Positions 53,551 through 62,444 of a stretch of DNA of 64,000 nucleotides are shown here, piece after piece (positions within the stretch are counted from its first letter, which is position 1; every line of letters begins with the position of its first letter). The stretch spans positions 29,107 to 93,106 of the forward strand of contig JANYDG010000062.1 of the NCBI GenBank assembly GCA_025359885.1, given 5' to 3'. The notes below the pieces were generated by a model. That model saw only the letters and a list, made by a program, of their open reading frames with translations, did not search any database and was not told the origin of the DNA. The position numbers and the translations under genes are program-made. Source of the stretch: Acidobacteriota bacterium. Lineage in GTDB: Bacteria; Acidobacteriota; Terriglobia; Terriglobales; Acidobacteriaceae.

Positions 53551-54807
53551 ATGGCTACAAAGTCCACAACGCCTGCCGGCGCATCCAGCACCCCCAGCTA
53601 CACCGGCCCATTTATTACCGTTACGATGCTGTTTTTCATCTTCGGATTCATCACCAATCTGAATATGGCGCTGGTACCTCACCTCAGGTCAATCTTTGAT
53701 CTGCCTTACGGCCTGGCCATGCTGGCGGAGTCGGCATTCTTTCTCGCCTACTTCGTCTTTGCCTCGCCCACTTCAAAGCTCATTGAATCCATCGGCTACA
53801 AAAAGACGATGGTCTTCTCGCTCTTCCTCCAGGTTGTCGGCGCTCTGATGTTCATTCCCGCAGCCAGCTACACCAACTTCCCACTGTTTTTGACAGCTTC
53901 GTTTGTCATTGGCGCTGGCGTAACGGCGCTGCAAACCTCGGCAAACCCCTATATTTCGATCCTTGGGCCTGAGAAAAGCGCACCAGTCCGCTTAAACCTC
54001 GCCCAGGCAGCCAACTCCATCGGAGGCACCATCGCTCCTCTGATCGCCGGTGCCTTCATCCTCACCGACCCGGAAAAGCTCATCTCCAAGGCCGGCATCG
54101 CCGACACCGTGCGCGTGCCGTATTTGCTCATCGCCGGTGGTCTGCTGCTGCTCGGCCTCGCCGTCGCCTTCATGCGTTTGCCCCACATCACTGCAACGCA
54201 GTCCTTTCGGCCAGGCAGCGAAAACGATCCAATCCTCAGCCGCAGCATCTGGAGCTACAGGCACACCGTCCTCGGCGCCCTCGGCATCTTCTTCTACGTA
54301 GGCGTAGAAGTGGGCCTCGCGTCCATCATGGTCAACTACTTCAAGCAGCAGGGGATTCCCAGCGCGGCAGCGGCCTCCAGCCTCATCGCCTTCTATTGGG
54401 GCGGCGCCCTCATCGGCCGTCTTCTCGGCGCATGGCTCGTCAGCCTGGTTCCCTCCGGCCGTCTGCTCGGCATCTTTGGACTCGCCGCAACCTCCATGGT
54501 TCTGGTCTCAATGGTCACATCCGGTCATGTCGCCATCTGGGCTCTGATTCTCTGCGGCTTCTTCAACTCCATCATGTTCCCCAACATCTTCACCCTCGGC
54601 ATCGTCGGCCTCGGCCCCATGACCAGCAAGGGTTCTGGCCTGATCATGACCGCGGTTGTAGGCGGAGCCATTGTGCCCTTCCTCTTTGGCGCCCTGGCAG
54701 ACAAGGTTGGCATTCAACACGCCTTCGTCCTGCCCATGATCTGCTACCTCTACATCGCCTACTACGGGCTGATCGGTTCCAAGCCCACGCGAACTGTCAC
54801 AGCATAA
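53551..54807 (+). CDS. MFS sugar transporter (fucose/glucose permease type)
   Basis: 418-aa, twelve-helix transporter of the FHS/FucP-GluP group: VTMLFFIFGFITNLNMALVPHLRSIFDLPY at the N-terminus, QTSANPYISILGPEKSAPVRLNLAQAANSIGGTIAP, and a C-terminal half with FYVGVEVGLASIMVNYFKQQG and SNSIMFPNIFTLGIVGLGP-like FNSIMFPNIFTLG. These residues are typical of glucose/galactose/fucose:H+ symport. GGAG precedes the chosen ATG by about 11 nt; longer in-frame starts add non-conserved residues. It could import the sugars released by the GH1 and GH3 enzymes. Confidence 0.88.
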   Translation: MATKSTTPAGASSTPSYTGPFITVTMLFFIFGFITNLNMALVPHLRSIFDLPYGLAMLAESAFFLAYFVFASPTSKLIESIGYKKTMVFSLFLQVVGALMFIPAASYTNFPLFLTASFVIGAGVTALQTSANPYISILGPEKSAPVRLNLAQAANSIGGTIAPLIAGAFILTDPEKLISKAGIADTVRVPYLLIAGGLLLLGLAVAFMRLPHITATQSFRPGSENDPILSRSIWSYRHTVLGALGIFFYVGVEVGLASIMVNYFKQQGIPSAAAASSLIAFYWGGALIGRLLGAWLVSLVPSGRLLGIFGLAATSMVLVSMVTSGHVAIWALILCGFFNSIMFPNIFTLGIVGLGPMTSKGSGLIMTAVVGGAIVPFLFGALADKVGIQHAFVLPMICYLYIAYYGLIGSKPTRTVTA

Positions 54808-54888
54808 TGCCTCAACCAGGGGGCCGCTCACCCAACGCCCCCTGCATTCAGGCCTGAAAATCAGCCCATCCCTGCGGAGGATTCCTGC

Positions 54889-56178
54889 ATGGCTACCGGT
54901 ATTCCCCCGGCAACCACCGACAGCACCACCCTCACCCCGGATCAATTTCCGGCACAGTCCCGCGACCCCAGCGTTGAAACCATCCCAACCATCGACACCA
55001 TAAGCGAAGCCGACACAATGGACCTCCAACAGCAGGTTGCCCGCCTCCAGGCCCTCCTCGAAGTCTCCCGCCAGGTCCACTCCACCACCCGCGAAGACGA
55101 AGTCCTCGAAACCGTCCTCCGCATCGTCGTCCGCGAGCTCGAAATGTCCGGCGCCGCCTTCTCCGGCACCGAGATGTCCTACGGCGAGGCGCCCCAACAC
55201 TCCGCCGACGGCTCCTTCAACGGCCTCCAGTCCTATCCCCTCGACGACCGCGAAGGCAAGCGGATGACCGACCTCATCGTCGCTCCCCCCGAGGGCCGCC
55301 CCATCACTCTCTATGAGACGGATTTTCTCGAAGGGCTGGCCCTGCAGGCCGCCGTCGCCCTCGAAAACGCCCGCAACCATGAGCGCAACCTCCGCTGGGC
55401 ACGCGTCCAGCAGGACCTCGACGCCGCCCGGGAAATTCAGCGCTCTCTCGTGCCCCAGCGCATGCCCTCCATCGCCGGCTACTCCGTCGCCGTCAAATCC
55501 CAGACCTGCTACGAAGTCGGCGGCGACTACGTCGACATCATCCAGCTCCCCGAGGGCGGCATCATCATGGTCGTCGCCGATGTCGCTGGCAAAGGCCTCG
55601 CCTCAGCCATCATGGCCACCAGTTTTCGCGCCGCTTTCCGGGCCATGGCCGTCACCGGCGTCTCGCTCGACCTGCTCGCCACCCGCATGAATCAGCACCA
55701 CTGGAGCGAAGGCGAAGAAGCCCGCCGCCGCTACGTCACAGCCATCTTCCTCCGCCTCGATCCCGACCGCGGCGAGGTAGAAATCGTCAACGCCGGCCAC
55801 AACCCCGGCTTCGTCATTACTCCCGATGGCGTGCAGCATCAGATCGAGGCCGCCGGAACTCCCCTCGGCCTGCTCCCCGGCATGCGCTATTCAAGCCAGA
55901 GGTTGCCCCTCAATCAAGGCAGTCGTCTCCTCTTTTACACCGACGGCTTGACTGAAGTTTTTCACGAAGACGAAGAATTTGGGCAGGATCGCCTGCTCGA
56001 AGAGTTTTCTAATACACCAACGCAGCAAGCCGATGGTATCCTCGATGCATTGTGGCTCGCAATCCACGGCTTTTCAGGCGGTGGACCCCAGGAGGATGAC
56101 ATGACTGCTCTGGTGTTGTGCCATCTGCCGGCAAATGCGCCTGCCGCTCAGGCTGCAACGGGAAAGGTAAACGCATGA
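54889..56178 (+). CDS. PP2C-type phosphatase, RsbU-like, with GAF-like domain
   Basis: 429 aa: a coiled coil (about 45-65), a GAF-type sensor region (65-165), a helical linker (VQQDLDAAREIQRSLVPQRMP) and the SpoIIE/PP2C catalytic domain (about 195-415) with CYEVGGDYVDI, VVADVAGKGLASAI, NAGHNPGF and FYTDGLTE, the metal-binding acidic residues in place. In the partner-switching pathway it dephosphorylates the STAS antagonist. GGAGG precedes the ATG. The following kinase gene overlaps it by ATGA, and the STAS gene follows. Confidence 0.9.
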   Translation: MATGIPPATTDSTTLTPDQFPAQSRDPSVETIPTIDTISEADTMDLQQQVARLQALLEVSRQVHSTTREDEVLETVLRIVVRELEMSGAAFSGTEMSYGEAPQHSADGSFNGLQSYPLDDREGKRMTDLIVAPPEGRPITLYETDFLEGLALQAAVALENARNHERNLRWARVQQDLDAAREIQRSLVPQRMPSIAGYSVAVKSQTCYEVGGDYVDIIQLPEGGIIMVVADVAGKGLASAIMATSFRAAFRAMAVTGVSLDLLATRMNQHHWSEGEEARRRYVTAIFLRLDPDRGEVEIVNAGHNPGFVITPDGVQHQIEAAGTPLGLLPGMRYSSQRLPLNQGSRLLFYTDGLTEVFHEDEEFGQDRLLEEFSNTPTQQADGILDALWLAIHGFSGGGPQEDDMTALVLCHLPANAPAAQAATGKVNA

Positions 56179-56627
56179 GCACAGCCGTTGCACGCACAAC
56201 CACGGTCGAGGTCAGGCTGCCTTCGCGGCTGGGATTTGAAAAAGTTGCCATGAGCACCGCCGCCTCCGTCGCCAAACTCATGGGCTTCAGACCAGAGCGC
56301 ATCGAAGATCTCAAAACAGCCATCGCCGAGGCTTGCATCAACGCCATTGAACACGGCAACCGCCTCAACGAAAAATTGTCCGTCGGCGTCGTCCTGTCGG
56401 CCGGAACCGACGCCCTCGAAATCAAGGTCATGGACGACGGCAAAGGCATGAAGCAGCAGCCATCCAAGCCCGATATCGACAAAAAAATGCATGGCGAAGA
56501 AGACCCCCGCGGCATGGGCATGTTCCTGATTCAGGCCCTCGTCGACGAGGCTGAATGGGTCGTCGGAACCAATGGACGCGGCAGCTATGTCCGCCTGGTC
56601 ATCCGATTGGATAAAGATCTGGTCTAG
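56175..56627 (+). CDS. RsbW-type anti-sigma serine kinase
   Basis: 150-aa HATPase_c protein: EACINAIEHGNRLNEK is the N-box, VMDDGKGM the G1 box and EEDPRGMGMFLIQALVDE the G2 region. In the known pathway it phosphorylates the STAS protein on Ser and binds a sigma factor. The ATG at 56175 overlaps the phosphatase stop (ATGA). No sigma gene is adjacent, so the target is unknown. Confidence 0.9.
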   Translation: MSTAVARTTTVEVRLPSRLGFEKVAMSTAASVAKLMGFRPERIEDLKTAIAEACINAIEHGNRLNEKLSVGVVLSAGTDALEIKVMDDGKGMKQQPSKPDIDKKMHGEEDPRGMGMFLIQALVDEAEWVVGTNGRGSYVRLVIRLDKDLV

Positions 56628-56685
56628 CCTGCGATTCGGCAGCAGACGCGCAAAAGCAAACTGATTTTAGGGAGATAGAATTCAA

Positions 56686-57045
56686 GTGCAGACTGATACA
56701 AAATCACGCATCGACCAGACCACCTCCGCTTCCGGACAGACCGTGACCGTGCTCCGCTTCGAAGGAGACATTTCTTCCGCCTCCCGTGAAGCCGTCATCG
56801 GCACCTACCAGACACTCAACAAGGTGGTCGTGAAGACGGTTCTCCTCGACTTCACCAAGGTTGAGTACATCAATTCAAGCGGCATCGCCCTCGTCATCCA
56901 GCTCCTCATGGAAGCCGCCAACGGCGGGCAAAAGGTCCTCGCCTTCGGCCTCTCCCCCCACTTCAACAAGGTCTTCACCATGGTCGGCATCACCAAGTAC
57001 GCCGGGCTCTTCCCCGACCAGGCCGCCGCCCTCGCTACCGTCTAG
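56686..57045 (+). CDS. STAS-domain anti-anti-sigma factor (RsbV-like)
   Basis: 119 aa, a single STAS domain: VLRFEGDISSASREAVIGTYQ, VLLDFTKVEYINSSGIALVIQLL and KVFTMVGITKYAGLF. Ser64 or Ser65 in YINSSGIAL is the expected phosphorylation site. Starts at GTG with GGGAG 12 nt upstream. It completes the RsbU/RsbW/STAS module. Copy C of the dispersed element begins 2 nt after its TAG. Confidence 0.9.
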   Translation: MQTDTKSRIDQTTSASGQTVTVLRFEGDISSASREAVIGTYQTLNKVVVKTVLLDFTKVEYINSSGIALVIQLLMEAANGGQKVLAFGLSPHFNKVFTMVGITKYAGLFPDQAAALATV

Positions 57046-57046
57046 A

Positions 57047-57154
57047 TCATTTTCAGGAATTGTGGAGAGCCAAACAGCTTCGCTCACTGGATTTCTCGTC
57101 AAGAAAAATCCAGTTTCACCTCGGCGAGAGCATGTATAGAATTCCTGAAAATGC
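57047..57154. repeat. Dispersed palindromic element, copy C
   Basis: 108 bp, left end TCATTTTCAGGAATT and right end AATTCCTGAAAATGC: nearly perfect 14-bp inverted repeats. Central hairpin at 57086-57114 (CTGGATTTCTC ... AAGAAAAATCCAG). Lies between the STAS stop and the convergent PIN toxin stop at 57165. Confidence 0.85.
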
Positions 57155-57164
57155 CTTGAGAGTC

Positions 57165-57548
57165 CTACCAGATGGCGCGAGGGTAATGCTGCAAAATCAA
57201 CCTGTCGGCAGAGATCAACTCAGAAAGCCCGTGAGCACGCGCCTGGGCCACGATGATCCTGTCGAATGGGTCTCGGGTCCACCTCTCCCCCGCGGCAACT
57301 CTCGCGATGCTGCGGAAACTGAGTTGGCATACCCTCACCCCCAATTCCAATTCCAGCTTGTGCAGCAGGTCTTCAGCCGTGAGCCTGGTCTCTCTTTTAA
57401 GTTCAAATAGAGATTCCAATTCCAGCAGAACCATCGGTGAGATGAGTAGGTCCGTCTTCGCTGTCACGTCCAGGGCGCTCGGGCTGATCTGGCTCAAATT
57501 GCCGTTGGCAAGCCGCACTGCAACGTGCGTATCCAGATAGGCGCTCAT
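57165..57548 (-). CDS. vapC: VapC-type PIN ribonuclease toxin
   Basis: 127 aa with all PIN acidic residues: D6 in YLDTHVA, E43 in LLELESL, D93/D96 in RDPFDRIIV, D115 in SADRLI. The end, LQHYPRAIW, is typical of the VapC group paired with Phd/YefM antitoxins. It starts 3 nt after the antitoxin stop, in the same direction, so the two form a toxin-antitoxin operon. Confidence 0.9.
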   Translation of the reverse strand: MSAYLDTHVAVRLANGNLSQISPSALDVTAKTDLLISPMVLLELESLFELKRETRLTAEDLLHKLELELGVRVCQLSFRSIARVAAGERWTRDPFDRIIVAQARAHGLSELISADRLILQHYPRAIW

Positions 57549-57551
57549 TGC

Positions 57552-57818
57552 CTACAGCAGCCCCTGCTCTTCCCAATCCTTCTCCCACTGCTTCTGCATC
57601 TCCGGCAGCATATCGACGCCTTCCGCGCTCAGCAACTCCGGAGTCAGCAGATTCAACCGTGTCACGCGGTCGAAACGGGTCTTCGGATCGACCTCCGAAA
57701 TCTCCGGCATCATGCGAAGTCGCCTGCCCTTGTAGGCGACTATGAGCGTCTCGCCCTCCAGGACTCGATTCGCCAGGGCAAAAATATCCTTCCGGAGCTG
57801 GGTAATGGGCACTTCCAT
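57552..57818 (-). CDS. Antitoxin of the VapC pair (Phd/VapB-like)
   Basis: 88 aa with an N-terminal Phd-like fold (MEVPITQLRKDIFALANRVLEGETLIVAYKGRRL) and an acidic C-terminal tail (EMQKQWEKDWEEQGLL) that would bind the toxin. Starts at ATG 57818; a TTG two codons upstream is possible. It precedes vapC by 3 nt. Confidence 0.85.
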   Translation of the reverse strand: MEVPITQLRKDIFALANRVLEGETLIVAYKGRRLRMMPEISEVDPKTRFDRVTRLNLLTPELLSAEGVDMLPEMQKQWEKDWEEQGLL

Positions 57819-57960
57819 AGACAAAATCTACCACGAGCATACCTTGCGCATGTACGCTCTCGCGCGCAGGCTGACCTTCAACCGCATGCCATTTTTTATA
57901 GCCCCCAGGACCGGACTGCCAGCGCTCTATCTCGCGAACGTCAAAAGTTCTATAAATGTG

Positions 57961-58020
57961 AGCGCACAACGCGCATATATCATTCGCCAATTGTGCTATA
58001 GTTTCTTTAGATTAAATGAG
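57961..58020 (+). promoter_or_regulatory. Possible hsp20 promoter region
   Basis: An A+T-rich stretch with TATAGT at 57997-58002 as a candidate -10, preceded by GCGCACAACGCGC. No TTGACA-like -35 at the right spacing and no CIRCE element is visible, so the controlling sigma factor is not evident. Confidence 0.25.
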
Positions 58021-58081
58021 CGGCCTGCACTCATTGTTCCGGCTGCTCCAAATTGAGACTTCAATCAAGGAGATTTTCATC

Positions 58082-58552
58082 ATGTCGATAAGCCGTTGGT
58101 ACCCGATTCGTGAAGTTGCTTCCTTGCAGAACCGCGTCAACTCCCTCTTTCAGGACTTTGCCGGCGAAAATGAACCGGTCACAACCGCCAGCTTCACTCC
58201 CCCCGTCGACGTCTTTGAAGACGCGGAAAAGGTCGTGTTGAAGCTCGATATCCCCGGCATCAGGGAAGAAGACCTGGATATTCGCGTCGAAAATCAGTCG
58301 CTCAGCGTCCGAGGCGAACGGAAATTTGAAAAAGAGGAGAAGGAAGAGAACTTCCATCGCATCGAGCGCCGCTACGGCAGCTTCTTCCGCTCCTTCAGCC
58401 TGCCTACTTCGGTGGATACTGAAAACGTCACCGCCAACTACAACGCCGGCGTCTTGAAGCTGGAGCTCAGAAAGAAGGCTTCAGCCCAGCCCAAGCAGAT
58501 CAAGGTCGGCACAGCATCCAGCAAGACCGTCGCTGCCAGCCACGCGGCCTGA
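58082..58552 (+). CDS. Small heat-shock protein, Hsp20 family
   Basis: A 156-aa chaperone that binds unfolding proteins without ATP. The alpha-crystallin domain (about 45-140) contains FTPPVDVFEDAEKVVLKLDIPG, DIRVENQSLSVRGERK and GVLKLELRKK; the N-terminus is ISRWYPIREVASLQNRVNSL. AAGGAG lies about 9 nt before the ATG. It is 268 nt upstream of clpB in the same direction, a natural pair for disaggregating stress-damaged proteins. Confidence 0.93.
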   Translation: MSISRWYPIREVASLQNRVNSLFQDFAGENEPVTTASFTPPVDVFEDAEKVVLKLDIPGIREEDLDIRVENQSLSVRGERKFEKEEKEENFHRIERRYGSFFRSFSLPTSVDTENVTANYNAGVLKLELRKKASAQPKQIKVGTASSKTVAASHAA

Positions 58553-58581
58553 TCCACTTCCTGATCCGCTGGCTGGCCGCC

Positions 58582-58632
58582 GTGAGCAATCGGCCTTGAG
58601 CAATCAGCAATCAGCCGTGAGCCATCGGCATC
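58582..58632. repeat. Short degenerate AGCAATCRGC repeats
   Basis: Four imperfect copies of (T/G)GAGCAATCRGCC-like units between hsp20 and clpB. No coding potential; function unknown. Confidence 0.5.
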
Positions 58633-58820
58633 TACCGCGCTGTAACAGCCACGCTGGGCCAGCCACGCCTGAACTCGAATTGCTGTCCAATCCCGGCCGG
58701 GCCAACGGTCAATCCGTTCCCGGCCGTTCTTAATGCAAACCACACCGCAAGTTGCATCAAAATTGCACTGGCTCAATGTGAGTGATTTGAAGCTGGTGGC
58801 TAAAAGCTAGGAGCCTACAA

Positions 58821-61454
58821 ATGGCAATTCGTTGGGACAAGTTGACCGTCAAGTCGCAGGAAGCGATGCAGCAGGCCATCGCGCAAGCCTCGGAACTGGG
58901 CAATGCTGAGCTGCAGCCCGTCCATCTGCTCCTGACCCTGATGGGAGACCGCGAAGGCGTCATCCTGCCAGTGCTTGAGAAAATCGGTGTGCCCGCGGAG
59001 CGGCTCGAAGCTGACCTGCACGCCATCGAAGAGAAGCTCCCCCGAGTCTCAGGTTCGCAATCTGGCTCTACCCAGCCCGGGCTGTCGAACCGCCTCACCA
59101 AGGCGGTTGACCAGGCCTTCAAAGAGGCAGCTAATTTTAAGGATGAATATGTTTCCACCGAGCACCTGCTCCTCGGCCTCGCCCATGAAAAAGGTGACCC
59201 GGCCGTTGATGCAATGCTTGCAGCCGGCGCTACTCATGATGCAATTTTGAAAGCGCTCACTGTCGTGCGCGGCTCATCTCGCGTCACGGACCAGAATCCC
59301 GAGGGCAAGTTCCAGGCGCTTGAAAAGTACGCCAAGGATCTCACCGAACTCGCACGGCGCGGCAAGCTGGACCCCGTCATCGGGCGCGATGAAGAGATTC
59401 GTCGCGTCATCCAGGTGCTCAGCCGCCGGACAAAGAACAACCCCGTGCTCATTGGCGAGCCAGGCGTCGGTAAAACCGCCATCGTCGAGGGGCTGGCGCG
59501 ACGCATCGTCTCAGGCGATGTCCCCGATCTGCTGCGCGACAAGCGCGTTATCTCGCTGGATCTAGGTTCGATGCTGGCCGGAGCCAAATTTCGCGGTGAG
59601 TTTGAAGAGCGGCTCAAGGCGGTTCTCAAAGAAATTGACGAGTCCGATGGAAAGGTCATCCTCTTCATCGATGAGCTCCATACGCTGGTTGGGGCAGGCG
59701 CGGCAGAGGGTGCCATCGACGCCAGCAACATGCTCAAGCCCGCCCTGGCAAGGGGAGAGTTGCGCGCCATAGGTGCCACGACCCTGAACGAGTACCGCAA
59801 GTACATCGAGAAAGATACCGCCCTCGAGCGGCGCTTCCAGATCGTCTACGTCGGCGAACCGAATGTCGAAGACACCATAGCAATCCTGCGCGGCCTCCGC
59901 GAAAAGTACGAAGCGCACCACAACGTCCGCATCAAGGATTCGGCCATCGTTGCGGCCGCCACACTGTCTCACCGATATATCTCAGATAGGTTTTTACCCG
60001 ACAAGGCGATCGACCTCGTAGACGAGGCAGCCGCGTCCCTGGCCATTCAGATTGGCTCTGTACCCACCGAAGTTGACCAGTTGGAGAGAACCGCGACTTC
60101 TCTCGAAATTGAGCGTGCAGCCCTCAAGCGCGAAACCGACCCCAACAGCCTGCAGCGAACTGCCGTAATCGAGCGCGAACTCTCTGACTTGAAGGAAAAA
60201 ATCGGCAGCCTCCGTGCCCGCTGGCAACAGGAGCGCGGAGCCATTACCCGCATCAGCGAGCTCAAAAAGGAAATGGAGGCCCTGCGCTTTGAGGCTGAGG
60301 CCCAAACCCGTAAAGGCGCACTCGAACGCGCTGCCCAAATCCAGTACGGCGAGCTGCCGCGACTGGATGCAGAACTCAAAAAGCTGAGCGACCTGCAGCA
60401 CGGCGCATCCGGCCATACGCGCCTGCTCAAGGAAGAAGTCGACGAGGAAGACATTGCCGGCATCGTCAGCAAGTGGACCGGGATTCCAGTCTCGAAGATG
60501 CTCGAGGGCGAGGTCAAAAAGCTCGTCCGGATGGAAGATCGACTGCGCGAGCGCGTCGTCGGCCAGGATGCTGCGCTGACCGTGGTCGCGAACGCGATCC
60601 GCCGTTCCCGCGCGGGGCTGGCCGACCCCAGAAAGCCGATTGGCAGCTTCATCTTCCTCGGCCCCACCGGCGTTGGAAAAACCGAATCCGCCCGCGCGCT
60701 TGCCGAATTCCTTTTCGATGACGAAGCCGCCATGGTCCGCATCGACATGAGCGAATATATGGAGAAACACGCAGTCGCTCGGCTCATCGGCGCACCCCCC
60801 GGCTACATCGGCTACGACGAAGGCGGCCAACTCACCGAAGCCGTGCGGCGGCGGCCCTATTCTGTCATCCTGTTTGATGAAATTGAGAAAGCGCACCCCG
60901 ATGTCTTCAACGTGCTGCTGCAGGTGATGGATGACGGGCGGCTGACAGACTCAAAGGGCCGCACCGTCGATTTCAAAAACACCGTACTCATCATGACGTC
61001 AAACCTGGGTGCGAGCCTGCTCATCGGTGAAGCGCTCAAGACCGAGCACGACTTTGACCGCGCCCAGGAGCAGGTGATGCGCGTGCTGCGTGAGCACTTC
61101 CGCCCGGAGTTTCTCAACCGCGTCGATGACATCGTCACCTACAAGCCGCTTGGGGCAGCGCAGATGCACCACATTCTCGACCTCAGGCTCAACGAAGTGC
61201 GCAAGCTGCTTGAGGGTCGCGCGATTTCGCTGGAGCTTACCGAGGCTGCGAGCCAGCTTATCCTGGTTACCGGGTCAGACGCGGCTTATGGGGCTCGTCC
61301 TTTGAAGCGCGCTTTGCAGCGGATGGTGCAGGACCCGCTGGCGATCAAGATCCTCAATGGGGAGATTGAGCACGGGGCGCACGTACGCATCGATGTGGAT
61401 CGCGACAGCAACCAGCTGAGGTTTGAGGCGATGGGTCGGGAGGCGATGGCGTGA
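58821..61454 (+). CDS. clpB: Protein disaggregase ClpB
   Basis: 877-aa Hsp100 ATPase that pulls polypeptides out of aggregates with DnaK. N-terminal Clp repeats (about 1-145), first AAA+ domain with GEPGVGKT (about 213-220) and [18 protein letters not shown], the M-domain coiled coil (about 405-530), second AAA+ domain with GPTGVGKT (about 614-621) and [16 protein letters not shown], and a C-terminal arm with [12 protein letters not shown]. The M-domain distinguishes ClpB from ClpA/ClpC. AGGAG lies 7 nt before the ATG. A 30-bp perfect palindrome begins 7 nt after the stop. Confidence 0.97.
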   Translation: MAIRWDKLTVKSQEAMQQAIAQASELGNAELQPVHLLLTLMGDREGVILPVLEKIGVPAERLEADLHAIEEKLPRVSGSQSGSTQPGLSNRLTKAVDQAFKEAANFKDEYVSTEHLLLGLAHEKGDPAVDAMLAAGATHDAILKALTVVRGSSRVTDQNPEGKFQALEKYAKDLTELARRGKLDPVIGRDEEIRRVIQVLSRRTKNNPVLIGEPGVGKTAIVEGLARRIVSGDVPDLLRDKRVISLDLGSMLAGAKFRGEFEERLKAVLKEIDESDGKVILFIDELHTLVGAGAAEGAIDASNMLKPALARGELRAIGATTLNEYRKYIEKDTALERRFQIVYVGEPNVEDTIAILRGLREKYEAHHNVRIKDSAIVAAATLSHRYISDRFLPDKAIDLVDEAAASLAIQIGSVPTEVDQLERTATSLEIERAALKRETDPNSLQRTAVIERELSDLKEKIGSLRARWQQERGAITRISELKKEMEALRFEAEAQTRKGALERAAQIQYGELPRLDAELKKLSDLQHGASGHTRLLKEEVDEEDIAGIVSKWTGIPVSKMLEGEVKKLVRMEDRLRERVVGQDAALTVVANAIRRSRAGLADPRKPIGSFIFLGPTGVGKTESARALAEFLFDDEAAMVRIDMSEYMEKHAVARLIGAPPGYIGYDEGGQLTEAVRRRPYSVILFDEIEKAHPDVFNVLLQVMDDGRLTDSKGRTVDFKNTVLIMTSNLGASLLIGEALKTEHDFDRAQEQVMRVLREHFRPEFLNRVDDIVTYKPLGAAQMHHILDLRLNEVRKLLEGRAISLELTEAASQLILVTGSDAAYGARPLKRALQRMVQDPLAIKILNGEIEHGAHVRIDVDRDSNQLRFEAMGREAMA

Positions 61455-61461
61455 GGCGGGT

Positions 61462-61491
61462 CCCGGAATGTTACACGTGTAACATTCCGGG
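61462..61491. promoter_or_regulatory. 30-bp perfect palindrome after clpB
   Basis: Half-site CCCGGAATGTTACAC followed at once by its exact reverse complement, with no spacer. Beginning 7 nt after the clpB TGA, it could work as a hairpin terminator, but no T-run follows and a zero-length loop is unusual for one. The core TGTTACACGTGTAACA, centred on CG, looks like an operator of the LacI type. Confidence 0.6.
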
Positions 61492-61685
61492 GCCTGTGTT
61501 GCGAGCCCGAAAATGTCAAGTAAATTTGTTGTAAGTCTATTGGTTTGAGACTTTTGCGATTGCGTTTATTTAGATGGGTTTGTGCATCTGGCAAAGGGCT
61601 GCCCTGGAGTATAGCCAAATTGCTATCTTTCGCGGGCAGTGTTCCACAGCAGGGCTGGCGACGCGAGGCTTTTTTGGGCGGCGGT

Positions 61686-62444
61686 TCAGATACCCGCGTA
61701 CCAGGCGTAGGTGAAGTCCGCCTCCGGGGAGCCCTGGGTGCTGCCGAGGTTTTTGAGCGAGTCGGCTACGGTCAAGTGGGTGATGTACTTGACGCTCTTG
61801 TATCCCAACTGACGGGGGACGCGCAGGCGCAGCGGGCCGCCAAAGGGGACCGGCAGATCGCCGTCATTCATGCCCAGGGTGAGGAAGGTCTGCGGGTGCA
61901 GGGCGTCGGCCATATCGATGCTCTCCCACCAGTCTTTGTCGATGGAGAAGTAGGCGACATAGCGGGCGTGGGGCAGGACGCCGACGGCATTCAAGACTTC
62001 ATAGAGGGGCGTGCCGATCCATTCAGCGATGTAGGACCAGCCTTCTTCGCAAGCGACCTCGGTGATCTGGCTGCGGACGGGTAGAGACTGGAGATCGGCG
62101 AGCGAGAACGAGGTCGGGTGCGCGACCATGCCGCCGACGGTGAGGCGCCAGTCGGCAAATCCGGCTGCCTGATGCCGCTTGAAGGCGTCGTTCATGGGCG
62201 AAACTGCGTTGGCAAAGGGGGCGCTGGAGATCATGCTGCGGGGGAATTCGCGCGCCAGGGAATGCCTGGTCAGGAGCCGTTGCGCGGCGTAGGTGAGGGT
62301 TTCGCCGGGTCCGTAGATGCCGCCGCTATCGGGCGGGATCAGGCCATGACTCGCTGCCAGGCGGGCGGCCACGGAGAGACCTGCGACTCCGGCAGTCGCG
62401 GCAAGGCCGGTGGTGATGAGCTTGCGGCGGGAGATGGGCTTCAT
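61686..62444 (-). CDS. Tat-exported molybdopterin-dependent oxidoreductase
   Basis: 252 aa with a twin-arginine signal (SRRKLITTGLAATAGVAGLS) and a sulfite-oxidase/YedY-like molybdopterin domain: FADWRLTVGGMVAHPTSFSLADLQSLPVRSQ, ITEVACEEGWSYIAEWIGTPL, where the Cys in VACEEGWS is the molybdenum ligand, and LPVPFGGPLRLRVPRQLGYKSVKYI. It overlaps the upstream cytochrome b gene by four bases. Together they resemble MsrP/MsrQ, but the cytochrome is of another type, so the substrate (methionine sulfoxide or other) is open. Confidence 0.9.
   Translation of the reverse strand: MKPISRRKLITTGLAATAGVAGLSVAARLAASHGLIPPDSGGIYGPGETLTYAAQRLLTRHSLAREFPRSMISSAPFANAVSPMNDAFKRHQAAGFADWRLTVGGMVAHPTSFSLADLQSLPVRSQITEVACEEGWSYIAEWIGTPLYEVLNAVGVLPHARYVAYFSIDKDWWESIDMADALHPQTFLTLGMNDGDLPVPFGGPLRLRVPRQLGYKSVKYITHLTVADSLKNLGSTQGSPEADFTYAWYAGI

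Noticed and set aside
54508..55380. 290-codon minus-strand reading frame rich in Gly, Glu and Asp
   Set aside because: Mirror of the MFS and RsbU genes in a high-G+C region; the repetitive acidic composition is a typical shadow effect.
61500..61560. TTGACATTTT on the minus strand as a promoter
   Set aside because: No matching -10 element at proper distance, and the only gene downstream in that direction would be antisense to clpB.
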